Shown here: positions 1-7,143 of the stretch, in pieces
Layout: each line of letters begins with the position of its first letter
Numbering within the stretch: position 1 is the stretch's first letter
DNA from: a virus
DNA length: 34,026 nt
Direction: 5' to 3' (one strand)
Virus record (IMG/VR): IMGVR_UViG_3300005095_000056
Span: 1-34,026 of that record
The notes under the pieces: model-generated
What the model was told of the DNA's origin: nothing
The model's database searches: none
Seen by the model: the letters and a program-made list of their open reading frames with translations, nothing else
Made by a program: the position numbers and the translations under genes

Positions 1-276
1 ATAGATAAACATTATCTCATTAAACATGATGATTTAGCACTTGATGATACAGATCTTTTCTTCTATAAAGATTTCTTTAAAGAAAAATCAGCATATGAAG
101 CGGTTAGAAAATACCTTATATATCTTCCTCAAGAAGGTGTTGTGTTATATAAAAATAATGAACCTGTTGCAAAAATAAGAAGAAAAGATTTTAATCTTGA
201 TAAAGAATATCCTTATTCAAAATATGATACAGGATTTCTTATTAAGATTCAAAATGGTATAACATCTGTTAAGTAA
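1..276 (+). CDS. C-terminal fragment of a probable RNA ligase-like nucleotidyltransferase
   Basis: The frame is open from base 1 to a TAA at 274-276, so the first part of the gene lies outside the window; 91 residues are visible. The segment EGVVLYKNNEPVAKIRRKDF has the look of nucleotidyltransferase motif IV (EGxV) followed by motif V (KIxRKDF), as in RNA ligases that end shortly after that motif. Such enzymes seal RNA nicks in phage-infected cells. The upstream KxDG lysine motif would decide this and is not visible. The next gene follows after 13 bases in the same direction. Family assignment is an inference from one short motif pair. Confidence 0.45.
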   Translation: MDKHYLIKHDDLALDDTDLFFYKDFFKEKSAYEAVRKYLIYLPQEGVVLYKNNEPVAKIRRKDFNLDKEYPYSKYDTGFLIKIQNGITSVK

Positions 277-289
277 AAAAGGGAATAAA

Positions 290-590
290 ATGTTATTTAG
301 GTATGGGACGCTTGGCTATAACTGTAGTACATGTGATAAAAAATATGCATATATTGAACTTGATAAAGATTCAATTGATAAGATTGTTTTTGAAAACTGG
401 GAAAGATCTTCATAACATTAAACCAGTATTAGCTCGTAAATGCGCATATTTCGATGCAGGTGCATATCACGCAAATTGTACAGAGCCAGCTATTTTAGAC
501 CCATATAAAGGGTGGCTCGGTGATGAACCAAATCGTTATGATCCATATTATGAGTATAACGGTGAAGGGTTTGAAATTGTTGAGGCCTGA
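290..590 (+). CDS. Small Cys-containing protein, reading frame apparently split by a +1 shift
   Basis: An ATG at 290 sits behind the ribosome site AAAAGGG and opens a 41-codon frame that stops at 413-415. Its product contains a CSTC pair near residue 12. The +1 frame is open through this stretch to a TGA at 588-590 and reads protein-like from about base 403 on (for example ARKCAYFDAGAYHANC). That second half has no ATG, GTG or ribosome site of its own after 403. Joining the two frames between about 380 and 412 gives one protein of about 99 residues with four or more cysteines, possibly metal-binding. The shift may be a real lesion, programmed frameshifting or a sequencing error near the runs TTTTT, AAAA and GGG at 387-404. 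No family recognised. Confidence 0.5.
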
Positions 591-625
591 GCATGCCTTT
601 TAAAACTGCTCTTATTTATTTTTTC
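589..625 (+). terminator. Weak hairpin plus T-rich tract
   Basis: GAGCA (589-593) pairs with TGCTC (607-611) across a 13-base loop and is followed by TTATTTATTTTTT. The stem overlaps the TGA of the split gene. The five-pair stem is weak, so termination is plausible but partial. Confidence 0.35.
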
Positions 626-662
626 TTCTCTCTAAATAACAATTAATAAAAGGCTATATTAT

Positions 663-1424
663 ATGGGTGCTTGGTCAACTATAAAAATAGATAATAAGTA
701 TACTATTGGTGAAGTTAAATATGGCGTTCCATATTTTATTAAATTTATTCCTAAAAACAAAATACATACTGATTATAATAAGTTTGTTGCTACAATTAAC
801 AAAAAAGATTATATTGGTGCAATGGTTAAATTATTAACTATATCAAAACATCCTTTTGCGAATTATTTTTTATATGCAGGAATAAAAGAACTTGAAAAAA
901 TACCAGGTAAAGTTATAACTATTGATTATAGTGATGTTAATTTAGATTGGCAAAAAGATCTACATGTTCACGATATAGTTGCAGGAAATCCTAACATAAC
1001 AACAAAAGAACTATTTAAAATAAATGAACATAATATGTGGCTTGATTTGATGACATTAACAGGGCTATTATCATATGAAACTGATCTAGTTGGTGCATTA
1101 AAATATTTAAAAGATGCTTATCATTCAAATATAAATAAGTTTGTTTATTTGAGAGAACCTAAATTATTTGGAAGTAGTCCAATGTATAAAATTCCTATTT
1201 TGCAAAATAAATATATAAGTTCAAACTGGATTAATTTTATAGGACATAGTCATAATATGACTCAACAGTTTAAAGTATTTATTGGAACATTTGTAAAGTA
1301 TCATAAGTTTCCTATAAAATATTATCTTAAATCTGATTCAAGTGAACTTAAACCTAAAAATTTCACAAATAAAAAATTTGCATTTTATGATATAGGTGTT
1401 GTAGAAAGCAGTAGCAGAATATAA
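663..1424 (+). CDS. Unrecognised 253-aa phage protein
   Basis: The ATG at 663 is preceded by AAAAGG with nine bases of spacing, the type of ribosome site seen in front of virion genes here rather than the AAGGAGTTTG type of the early genes. The product is soluble-looking, lysine-, tyrosine- and asparagine-rich, with no signal peptide, membrane segment or nucleotide-binding motif that I can see. It starts MGAWSTIKIDNKYTIGEVKY and ends VVESSSRI. Those last codons double as the 5' arm of a strong terminator. The stretch CTCTCTAAATAAC about 27-39 bases upstream is a poor relative of the T4 late promoter core. Function unknown. Confidence 0.75.
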   Translation: MGAWSTIKIDNKYTIGEVKYGVPYFIKFIPKNKIHTDYNKFVATINKKDYIGAMVKLLTISKHPFANYFLYAGIKELEKIPGKVITIDYSDVNLDWQKDLHVHDIVAGNPNITTKELFKINEHNMWLDLMTLTGLLSYETDLVGALKYLKDAYHSNINKFVYLREPKLFGSSPMYKIPILQNKYISSNWINFIGHSHNMTQQFKVFIGTFVKYHKFPIKYYLKSDSSELKPKNFTNKKFAFYDIGVVESSSRI

Positions 1425-1445
1425 TGCTACTGCTTTCTTTTATTT
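1404..1445 (+). terminator. Strong rho-independent terminator overlapping a gene end
   Basis: GAAAGCAGTAGCA (1404-1416) is perfectly complementary to TGCTACTGCTTTC (1425-1437), a 13-bp stem with an 8-base loop followed by TTTTATTTTTT. The stop codon of the preceding gene (1422-1424) lies in the loop. Confidence 0.93.
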
Positions 1446-1451
1446 TTTATT

Positions 1452-1492
1452 AAATTAAAGAAAATTTTTTATATAAATCATATTTAGAAAAT
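1452..1492 (+). promoter_or_regulatory. Early-type promoter, copy 1 (core ATATAAATCAT)
   Basis: The core ATATAAATCAT is at 1471-1481. It is preceded by an A-rich then T-rich block (AAATTAAAGAAAATTTTTT) and followed by TTTAGAAAAT. The same layout occurs at 6889 and 7144, and the core plus TAGA alone at 1928. All four are on the plus strand, intergenic, and just upstream of a gene or leader. The core resembles the T4 late box TATAAATA, while the downstream TAGAnnAT could serve as a host -10; which part is recognised cannot be decided by eye. Confidence 0.65.
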
Positions 1493-1496
1493 CTTA

Positions 1497-1591
1497 GGGA
1501 CCAGGAGCTCTACTGGTTAAAAATTGAGCAGGGTTTGTGTTGACTTCTGACCCGGAAGTAGGTTTTTATTAGTCCCAGGTGAAGTAAGGAG
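1497..1591 (+). ncRNA. Folded 5' leader with possible pseudoknot
   Basis: Directly after promoter copy 1, GGGAC (1497-1501) can pair with GTCCC (1572-1576) and enclose two hairpins: ACCAG/CTGGT (1500-1504 with 1513-1517) and ACTTC/GAAGT (1543-1547 with 1555-1559). The loop of the second contains ACCC (1550-1553), complementary to GGGT at 1531-1534, so an H-type pseudoknot is possible. The ribosome site AAGGAG (1586-1591) follows at once. This is a cis-acting leader candidate; no known riboswitch family recognised. Confidence 0.5.
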
Positions 1592-1597
1592 TTTGAG

Positions 1598-1888
1598 ATG
1601 AAAGTATTTTATGAAATTAGTGGGAAAATATTTTTCATAGAACCAGGAGAAGTCGCACATATTTTCCCATCTGATCTAAAAGGTGTTTATAGAATATTTA
1701 TTCTCCCAGAAGGAATTGGTCTGGAGGAAGAAATGGGGAAGGAAATGGAGATCCTCCCGTGGGATGAAATCCCAATGGATGTTCCTGTAGCGATAGGGAG
1801 AATTTCAGAAAGTGGTCAAAAAATAGATGAAATATTAATCCTCCCAAGAGATATTGAGAAATATAGGAGAATTATAGAAGGAGAGTAA
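1598..1888 (+). CDS. Unrecognised 96-aa early-type protein
   Basis: The ATG at 1598 follows AAGGAGTTTGAG, the extended ribosome site shared by the early-type genes of this window. The product is acidic, with a regular alternation of hydrophobic stretches (VFYEISGKIFFIEPGEVAHI near the N-terminus, DEILILPRDIEKYRRIIEGE at the end). It suggests a small globular beta-rich fold, with no motif that I recognise. The gene looks somewhat richer in G and C than its neighbours, which may mean separate ancestry. It is the only gene between promoter copy 1 plus its folded leader and a terminator-like hairpin, so it looks like a one-gene transcription unit. Confidence 0.75.
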   Translation: MKVFYEISGKIFFIEPGEVAHIFPSDLKGVYRIFILPEGIGLEEEMGKEMEILPWDEIPMDVPVAIGRISESGQKIDEILILPRDIEKYRRIIEGE

Positions 1889-1927
1889 GTTCTCTTCTAA
1901 TATCTCTTTTTTATTTTTTTATTTTTT
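1876..1927 (+). terminator. Imperfect hairpin with long T tract
   Basis: AGAAGGAGA near 1876-1884 pairs imperfectly (one bulge) with TTCTCTTCT at 1890-1898, overlapping the stop codon of the 96-aa gene. Long T-rich DNA follows (1905-1927) and leads straight into promoter copy 2. Confidence 0.5.
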
Positions 1928-1947
1928 ATATAAATCATTACTAGATA
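1928..1947 (+). promoter_or_regulatory. Early-type promoter, copy 2
   Basis: ATATAAATCAT at 1928-1938 followed by TACTAGATATT matches the other three copies in core and in the TAGA element. Unlike those, no folded leader follows; the ribosome site AAAAGGAG lies at 1954-1961. Confidence 0.6.
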
Positions 1948-1967
1948 TTAATGAAAAGGAGTTCGCT

Positions 1968-2546
1968 GTGGTTAAAACAGAAAAAACAGAAAAATTTTTC
2001 AAAGGGTGTAGATTGTTTGGTTATAAGTTTGTAGATGGGATTAGTGGTCAAGAAGCAGTATATTTTGAAGAAGACAGTACAATGATTACTAACAGAATTG
2101 AAAAAGTTTTTCTGTTAAAAATAAATAAAATAATCACTTCAAATATTGATGAGATAAACGGTTGGTATAAATTCAAAGTTAAAAGATTATATCAACCATC
2201 AAAAAAACAAAAAGAACTTGTTGAAAAGCATATGAAAGAAATTATGTGGAGATATGGTAATACTTATCTACAGCAAATTAAAGATATTGAGGAGTATATA
2301 AGTAGTGTAGAAGAAGATGAGGTAATTACTGTATTAAAAAAGTTAATTGATGTTGCAAAAAATATCGAAAAGAAAATTTCTGATAAAAGTGATCACTTAG
2401 CTCAATATATTCCATCAGGTGTGTTTATTGATGTTAATATCAATAATTGGATGGTTGATAAAAGAGGCAATTTGATCAATCCTGATGGTTTATGGATGAG
2501 ATTAATAGGAGAAGATAAACACAAATTTAAAGAAATCTTCTTCTAA
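1968..2546 (+). CDS. Unrecognised 192-aa early-type protein, GTG start
   Basis: The start is a GTG at 1968, chosen because AAAAGGAGTTCGCT sits immediately upstream and matches the extended early ribosome site. The product begins MVKTEKTEKFFKGCRLFGYK, is highly charged, and has a probable helical region rich in E and K at about residues 70-140. A C-terminal segment rich in W, N and D (residues 150-180, with INPDGLWMRLIG) ends in EIFF. No membrane segment or catalytic motif is visible. It stands alone behind promoter copy 2. Function unknown; its position among small plus-strand genes suggests an early host-takeover or regulatory role, which is inference only. Confidence 0.75.
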   Translation: MVKTEKTEKFFKGCRLFGYKFVDGISGQEAVYFEEDSTMITNRIEKVFLLKINKIITSNIDEINGWYKFKVKRLYQPSKKQKELVEKHMKEIMWRYGNTYLQQIKDIEEYISSVEEDEVITVLKKLIDVAKNIEKKISDKSDHLAQYIPSGVFIDVNINNWMVDKRGNLINPDGLWMRLIGEDKHKFKEIFF

Positions 2547-2592
2547 TTTTATTTTTTATAGTGAGTTAATCTTTTAATATATTTTATTTCTT

Positions 2593-3135
2593 TCATTTTT
2601 CTATGTTTTTCTTTTGTCTTTCACAAATTTTTCTAACTAATTTATTTGTTTCAAACACAAACTTTTCTCCAATTAATAATCCTTGAATAATATTTTTAGT
2701 TGATTTAGAATTTATTTTAATTTCTAAATAACCGTCATCATAATCAACATCTACATCTACTTTAAATTTAAGTTTAATTGCATGTTTAATAGTTCTGAAT
2801 ATTTTATCATTATCACAAAAACTATCTACACTTATTATTGTATAAAAGTATTCTGCATATAAATAAGCAGTATTATTTTTTATTACACTCTCACATTTTG
2901 CTGTTTCATGAGATAGTCCGCAAAATGTTTTTGTATCTAATCTATAAACTAATAAATCACCATTATTAATTGCTACAATAAAACCTTTATTACATAAGCC
3001 TGCTTCATTTAAAATCCTTTCATAGTAATTATCATCATTCATAATATGATACTCTTTTCTAGATTTATCAAATATTTTTTTAATTGACTTTGGTAATTTT
3101 TTTGATAGTTCATTATAACCTAAACATTTACTCAT
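2593..3135 (-). CDS. Unrecognised 180-aa protein
   Basis: The frame is open from 3162, but the ATG at 3135 is preferred because AAAAGGATTAATA precedes it and the upstream ATG has no such site. The product starts MSKCLGYNELSKKLPKSIKK, contains five cysteines after this region and an acidic strand-like run (KVDVDVDYDDGYLEIKI) near residue 140. No known domain recognised. It is the only minus-strand gene left of the capsid gene and is divergent from the homing endonuclease, with a short shared promoter region (3136-3210). The minus-strand sequence CTTATAAAAGG upstream could be a weak late-type promoter. Confidence 0.65.
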   Translation of the reverse strand: MSKCLGYNELSKKLPKSIKKIFDKSRKEYHIMNDDNYYERILNEAGLCNKGFIVAINNGDLLVYRLDTKTFCGLSHETAKCESVIKNNTAYLYAEYFYTIISVDSFCDNDKIFRTIKHAIKLKFKVDVDVDYDDGYLEIKINSKSTKNIIQGLLIGEKFVFETNKLVRKICERQKKNIEK

Positions 3136-3161
3136 TATTAATCCTTTTATAAGATGTTTCA

Positions 3162-3169
3162 TATAAATA
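3162..3169 (+). promoter_or_regulatory. T4-late-like promoter TATAAATA for the endonuclease gene
   Basis: TATAAATA on the plus strand, 41 bases upstream of the chosen ATG at 3211, in the divergent gap before the endonuclease. The octamer is expected several times by chance in DNA this AT-rich, so position and strand carry the argument. T4-type free-standing homing endonucleases commonly have their own late promoter. Confidence 0.45.
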
Positions 3170-3210
3170 ATGATAAGAATATAAAAAACAAAAAAAAAAG
3201 GATTGTTATT

Positions 3211-5208
3211 ATGAAACTAGAAGAAAGAATTAAAATACTTGAACAAAATAATTATACTGTTTTATTACATACAAAAAATAATTCAGGTGAAGTTATTTAT
3301 CATGTTAAGTGCAATAGTTGTAATACTGAATACAAGAAAACTTATTCACAACTATTAAAAGGCTGCACTAAATGCAAAAAGAAACAAGAAGCAATTAATA
3401 AGTTTCAACAAAAGATTGATTCAAAATTTGGTGAAAATAAATATCAAGTTATAGAATACATTAACTCAGATACAAAAGCAAAAGTTAAATGTTTAAGATG
3501 TGATTCAATAGTTGAGTTTAAACCGAGTGATTTGAGTAGGAAAAGATATATTTGTAAAAGGTGCTTAAAAGAAGGAATTGATTCATATGTTGATAATATT
3601 GTTATTCAAAAAGAAGAAATTCCATATGATCAAAAAATTAATTCAATCATTTCAAAATATGATTATATCATCTGTGAAAATTGTGATCAAGAAATAAAAT
3701 ACAACACACGATTAAAATTAATTTGTAAAAAACATAATTATTCATTCATAAAAGAAGCATCAAAAATACTTGAAACATTACACCCTTGTCCAAAATGTGC
3801 AAAAGAGATTCAAACATTAAATACCAAAAAGAAAAATTATGAAAAATTTATTCAAAAATCAAAAGAAAAATATAAAGATCAATTTTCATATTTTTCGTTT
3901 GAAGAATCAAAATTTGATAAAATGAGCACAAAAGTAAAACTTCATTGTAATAAACATAATCTTGATTTTGAGTGTGAAGTAAATAGTCATTTAAAATCAC
4001 CAGTAGGTGCATGTCCACAGTGTGTTTATGAATATAGATACTATTCTAAAGCATGTCCTGAAATTAATAAAGTATTTGATAAAGAAACTATGCAAAAAGA
4101 ATCAGATAAAAAATTTGGTTGGTATGAAATTCTTGATTATAAAGGCAGAAGTGGTATGTCAACTTTATTATGTAAAAAACATAATAAAGTTTTTAAAATA
4201 ATATCATATTACCACTTCTATTCAGAATCTGGTGCATGTCCAATTTGTTATCAAGAAAATAATGTTATGTTTAAAAAAGAATCCAAAACACAAAAAGAAA
4301 TATCAACTTATGTTAAAAATATCGTTGGTGAAGATAATGTAAAAGATAACATAAAAATTTTACAATCTTCAAGTAGTGATATAATAAAAGATATTGATAT
4401 ATATGTGCCAAGTTTAAAATTTGGTATTGAATATCATGGATTATTGTGGCATTCGTTTGGTAAATCAAAATATCCTTCATTAAATAATTATAATAAAATC
4501 CCTTCTAGAAGGAATGATCATAAATGGAAAGCAGATAAATGTGATGAATTGGGAATAAATTTATTTCAGATTTTTGAAAATGAATGGCTCGATCCAATTA
4601 AGCAATCAATATGGAAGTCTATGATTAATGTTAAACTAAATAATATTCATGACAAAATATATGCAAGAAGCTGCAAGATAAAAGAAATTACTGATAATCG
4701 TATTATTAAAGATTTTCTTACATATAATCATCTACAAGGATATTCACCGTCCAAAATAAATATTGGGTTATATTATAAAGGTGAATTAGTTTCAATTATG
4801 ACATTTTCAGAACCAAGGTTTGATTCTTCATATCAATATGAACTTATTCGATTTGCATCAAAGAAAAATACCATTGTTATAGGAGGTGCTTCTAAATTAT
4901 TTAAGTACTTTATCAAAAAGTATGATCCTGATTCAATTATCAGTTATGCAAATAGGAGGTGGAGTAATGGGAATTTGTATAGAAAACTTGGGTTCATTAA
5001 TCAAGGAATAACAACACCTAATCATTTTTATGTAAATCTTGGAGAAATGAAATTATATAGCAGGTTAAAGTTTACTAAAAATAAATTAGAAGAACTATTA
5101 GTTAATTATAATCCAAATAAGTCAATATTAGAAAATATGCTAGATAATGATTTTCGAATTATTTATGACGCAGGCAACTACAAATTTGTATGGAAAAAGG
5201 AAAAATAG
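3211..5208 (+). CDS. Free-standing homing endonuclease: zinc-ribbon repeats, Vsr-like (EDxHD) nuclease, Mom/GNAT-like C-terminus
   Basis: The ATG at 3211 is preferred over 3154 because AAAAAAAGGATTGTT precedes it and a TATAAATA box would otherwise lie inside the gene. The 665-aa product has four parts. Cysteine pairs at about residues 34/37, 52/55, 94/97, 115/118, 155/158, 193/196, 268/271 and 343/346 form repeated zinc-ribbon/treble-clef modules, several with CKKHN or CNKHN. Residues about 390-460 carry DIDIYVPSLKFGIEYHGLLW, then H437 and a CDELGINLFQIFENEW stretch, as in the Vsr/PD-(D/E)xK-like EDxHD homing nucleases (I-Bth0305I type). Residues about 485-610, with YANRRWSNGNLYRKLGF and TTPNHFYV, resemble Mom/GNAT-like tails found in phage endonucleases. 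It probably cuts and spreads between related phage genomes. Confidence 0.8.
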   Translation: MKLEERIKILEQNNYTVLLHTKNNSGEVIYHVKCNSCNTEYKKTYSQLLKGCTKCKKKQEAINKFQQKIDSKFGENKYQVIEYINSDTKAKVKCLRCDSIVEFKPSDLSRKRYICKRCLKEGIDSYVDNIVIQKEEIPYDQKINSIISKYDYIICENCDQEIKYNTRLKLICKKHNYSFIKEASKILETLHPCPKCAKEIQTLNTKKKNYEKFIQKSKEKYKDQFSYFSFEESKFDKMSTKVKLHCNKHNLDFECEVNSHLKSPVGACPQCVYEYRYYSKACPEINKVFDKETMQKESDKKFGWYEILDYKGRSGMSTLLCKKHNKVFKIISYYHFYSESGACPICYQENNVMFKKESKTQKEISTYVKNIVGEDNVKDNIKILQSSSSDIIKDIDIYVPSLKFGIEYHGLLWHSFGKSKYPSLNNYNKIPSRRNDHKWKADKCDELGINLFQIFENEWLDPIKQSIWKSMINVKLNNIHDKIYARSCKIKEITDNRIIKDFLTYNHLQGYSPSKINIGLYYKGELVSIMTFSEPRFDSSYQYELIRFASKKNTIVIGGASKLFKYFIKKYDPDSIISYANRRWSNGNLYRKLGFINQGITTPNHFYVNLGEMKLYSRLKFTKNKLEELLVNYNPNKSILENMLDNDFRIIYDAGNYKFVWKKEK

Positions 5209-5210
5209 CA

Positions 5211-5250
5211 AACGAGTACAGCATAAATAGCTGTACTCGTTTTTTTTTTT
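5211..5250 (+). terminator. Strong terminator after the endonuclease
   Basis: AACGAGTACAGC (5211-5222) and GCTGTACTCGTT (5230-5241) form a perfect 12-bp stem with a 7-base loop, followed by a run of eleven T. It starts three bases after the endonuclease stop. On the minus strand it may also end capsid transcription, though its T tract there is poor. Confidence 0.93.
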
Positions 5251-5266
5251 GTTAATTTGATTGATA

Positions 5267-6754
5267 TTAAGAGAAATTGATTAATCCTATACCTTGAGGT
5301 CTGATTAATTTTTTGCTATATCTTGATTTAAGTGTCAAGCTAGGCACACTTCCAAGAGGGAATGGTTGCATATACAATGGCTTATAGTAGTACAATCCAT
5401 AAACACTTTCTTTAGGGTTTGCAGATTTCAATAGTACTGGAACTTTTCCTTGTGGTACAAGTGGTGTAGTTAGGATTTTCCATTTGTTATTGATTGTTCC
5501 AATCTCATACGCACCACCTTGTAGTCCCATATCACCATCAGCTGCATTTCCAGTTGCTGTATATCCATTGATTGACTGGAATACTGTAGCATCAATTGGG
5601 TTTACAAGTAATACATTACCTTGACCAATGTTAGTATCGCTGTAGATGATGTTACTGATTTTGTTAATTACTGGAACAACATTTTCATGCCACGCTTTAG
5701 TACCAAATGCGAATGTGCTTGGTGGTTGAACTGTGAATGTATCAATTGCGTTTGCATGTTGATTTTGTGCGATACCGATTATATCTTGAATAATTTCGCT
5801 ATCGATTTCTGTTGCAATTTGTGCACCAAGAATTGCGATCATTTCAGATTTAATATCAATATCAAGTAATGCTTTTGCATCTTGTTCTAGTTCGATTGTC
5901 CAGTTAGTTTGTAGTGCTCTTTCTTTAGTGTTGATTTCAACTTTTTCAGTTTGTAGTTCAACTCTTCTGTTGAAATCATTCATTTCTGTAGATACGCTAC
6001 CAGCAAATACGATTTGTTTTGCATTTCCGTTAACTGCCATAATAGTAGCATCACCAGTTTTGAAGTTAACATTACCAACAATAATATCAGTAGTTCCGTC
6101 TGCTAGTGTAATTTCAGAACTATATACTCCACCATCAATTTGAACTGGGATGTCAACATCTACTGCGTTTCCATTTGCATCAAGAACTTTTACGATTTTA
6201 AGATCTCTTTCAAGAGATGCTTCAGTTGTTACGCCTACTACATCTGTTTTAATATTTCCGTTGAAGTTAAGATCAACTGGAGTATCAGGAATTGGCATAG
6301 ATGTAGTTGTATTGTAGTTTGGTAAGTTACCAATTACATTACCATCTTTGTCTTTCATTACATATTTAATGAAATATCTTACAACTGTTGGAGCTTCGAT
6401 ATTTTCAAGAGTTACAGCTTCTTTAGCTACAAGTCTTGGGAAGTATACTCTGATTAGTGGGAAAATCATTTTTTGGTATGGGTTAATTGTACCAAAAGTA
6501 GTTGCTTCCATTAAAGCTGATTCTCTTAGAATTGGAGCAGCTTTAGTAATTAGTTCTTTAGTAGTTGCGTCTGCACCTTCAGTAAGACCTTTAATATAAT
6601 CATTGAATGCGTCTTTGTTTGTTAAAAGCTTGTCAAATTCCATAAGTGGGTCAATATTATGCATACTTTTAACTGCATCATAAGACTCAGTTAAAACTTC
6701 TTTTACCACTTTAGGATTAACAGTCATTCCTGCTGAAACATTTTCTGCGAACAT
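5267..6754 (-). CDS. 23: Major capsid protein, T4 gp23-like
   Basis: This is a 495-aa shell protein of the T4 gp23 family (T4 gp23 is 521 aa). Diagnostic stretches are NWTIELEQDAKALLDIDIKS, matching the gp23 region before the conserved ATEI segment (here AQIATEIDSEIIQDI), and the C-terminal SRYSKKLIRPQGIGLINF. Prohead-protease-type sites LTE-S (residues 21-24), LRE-S (76-79) and LME-A (81-84) lie in the N-terminal region that is removed from gp23 in T4. The start follows AAAAAGGATACAAAC. In T4 this gene comes directly after 21 and 22; here a plus-strand island (6755-7673) separates it from the protease, so it must have its own promoter. No clear TATAAATA is seen upstream. Confidence 0.92.
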   Translation of the reverse strand: MFAENVSAGMTVNPKVVKEVLTESYDAVKSMHNIDPLMEFDKLLTNKDAFNDYIKGLTEGADATTKELITKAAPILRESALMEATTFGTINPYQKMIFPLIRVYFPRLVAKEAVTLENIEAPTVVRYFIKYVMKDKDGNVIGNLPNYNTTTSMPIPDTPVDLNFNGNIKTDVVGVTTEASLERDLKIVKVLDANGNAVDVDIPVQIDGGVYSSEITLADGTTDIIVGNVNFKTGDATIMAVNGNAKQIVFAGSVSTEMNDFNRRVELQTEKVEINTKERALQTNWTIELEQDAKALLDIDIKSEMIAILGAQIATEIDSEIIQDIIGIAQNQHANAIDTFTVQPPSTFAFGTKAWHENVVPVINKISNIIYSDTNIGQGNVLLVNPIDATVFQSINGYTATGNAADGDMGLQGGAYEIGTINNKWKILTTPLVPQGKVPVLLKSANPKESVYGLYYYKPLYMQPFPLGSVPSLTLKSRYSKKLIRPQGIGLINFS

Positions 6755-6888
6755 GTTTGTATCCTTTTTATGTTTTTATTTTACTTAATTCAAAAGTTGT
6801 TATCATCGTTACAACTAATTGAAAGAAATTTAATCAAATTAATTTCTTATTCAAATAGATGTTATTTTATTTTTTGTATTTGAAACAG

Positions 6889-6928
6889 AAAAATTAAACA
6901 AAATTTTTTATATAAATCATTTTTAGAT
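6889..6928 (+). promoter_or_regulatory. Early-type promoter, copy 3
   Basis: AAATTAAACAAAATTTTTT leads into ATATAAATCAT (6910-6920) and TTTTAGATG. It is nearly identical to copies 1 and 4 including the upstream A/T block, although the DNA between copies is unrelated. This is the sign of a selected promoter. Confidence 0.65.
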
Positions 6929-6967
6929 GCTAGGGCCGTTTTATAGTTTATGAGTATGCGCCCTAGC
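6929..6967 (+). ncRNA. 5' leader hairpin next to a strong ribosome site
   Basis: GCTAGGGC (6929-6936) pairs perfectly with GCCCTAGC (6960-6967) across a 23-base loop, GC-rich in an AT-rich genome. It lies just after promoter copy 3 and three bases before AGGAGG (6971-6976), so it can hold or expose the ribosome site of the following tiny frame. Confidence 0.6.
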
Positions 6968-6985
6968 GAAAGGAGGTAAATTTAT

Positions 6986-7057
6986 ATGAATTATCTCGTC
7001 ATTGGGGCTGGGGAGTACAAGGAAAACTATGGTTCGAGCTCTTCTAGAGATTATTGA
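6986..7057 (+). CDS. 23-codon mini-ORF (possible leader peptide)
   Basis: The ATG at 6986 lies nine bases after a full AGGAGG, the best ribosome site in this region. The frame encodes 23 residues (starting MNYLVIGAGEYKENYG, ending in S-S-S-S-R-D-Y) and stops with TGA at 7055-7057. Its codons run through the 5' arms of the long stem at 7004-7100, so ribosomes moving along it would open that structure. It may be a real small protein, a regulatory leader peptide, or an accidental frame inside a non-coding RNA. No upstream or downstream gene shares its frame, and the next gene has its own promoter. Confidence 0.4.
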   Translation: MNYLVIGAGEYKENYGSSSSRDY

Positions 7058-7100
7058 AGTAATCTTATAAATCTCTAGAATTGAGCTCCTCCTCAGCCCC
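7004..7100 (+). ncRNA. Long RNA rod (12-bp plus 17-bp stems)
   Basis: GGGGCTGGGGAG (7004-7015) pairs with CTCCTCAGCCCC (7089-7100), 12 pairs with one G-U. Directly inside on the 3' side, GAGCTC (7036-7041) pairs with GAGCTC (7083-7088), and TTCTAGAGATT (7042-7052) pairs with AATCTCTAGAA (7070-7080), 17 pairs interrupted only by a 2-base bulge. A smaller alternative hairpin AGATTA/TAATCT (7048-7053 with 7060-7065) could compete. T-rich DNA follows from about 7115. Candidate small RNA or regulatory element; no known family recognised. Confidence 0.6.
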
Positions 7101-7143
7101 ATCATTATAAAAATATTTTTTGTTTTTTCTATTTTTTACCATA

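Noticed and set aside
303-415. A separate 95-aa gene starting at 303
   Set aside because: Its first third has no ribosome site, and the frame at 290 starts with one. The N-terminal residues read like out-of-frame translation, so a split gene is the better reading.
5211-5250. A CRISPR or attachment-site repeat
   Set aside because: The inverted repeat is a single copy with a T run, which is fully explained as a terminator.
7031-7040. GGTTCGAGCT as the T-arm of a tRNA
   Set aside because: No acceptor, D or anticodon arms fit around it; the bases are explained by the long stem at 7036-7088.
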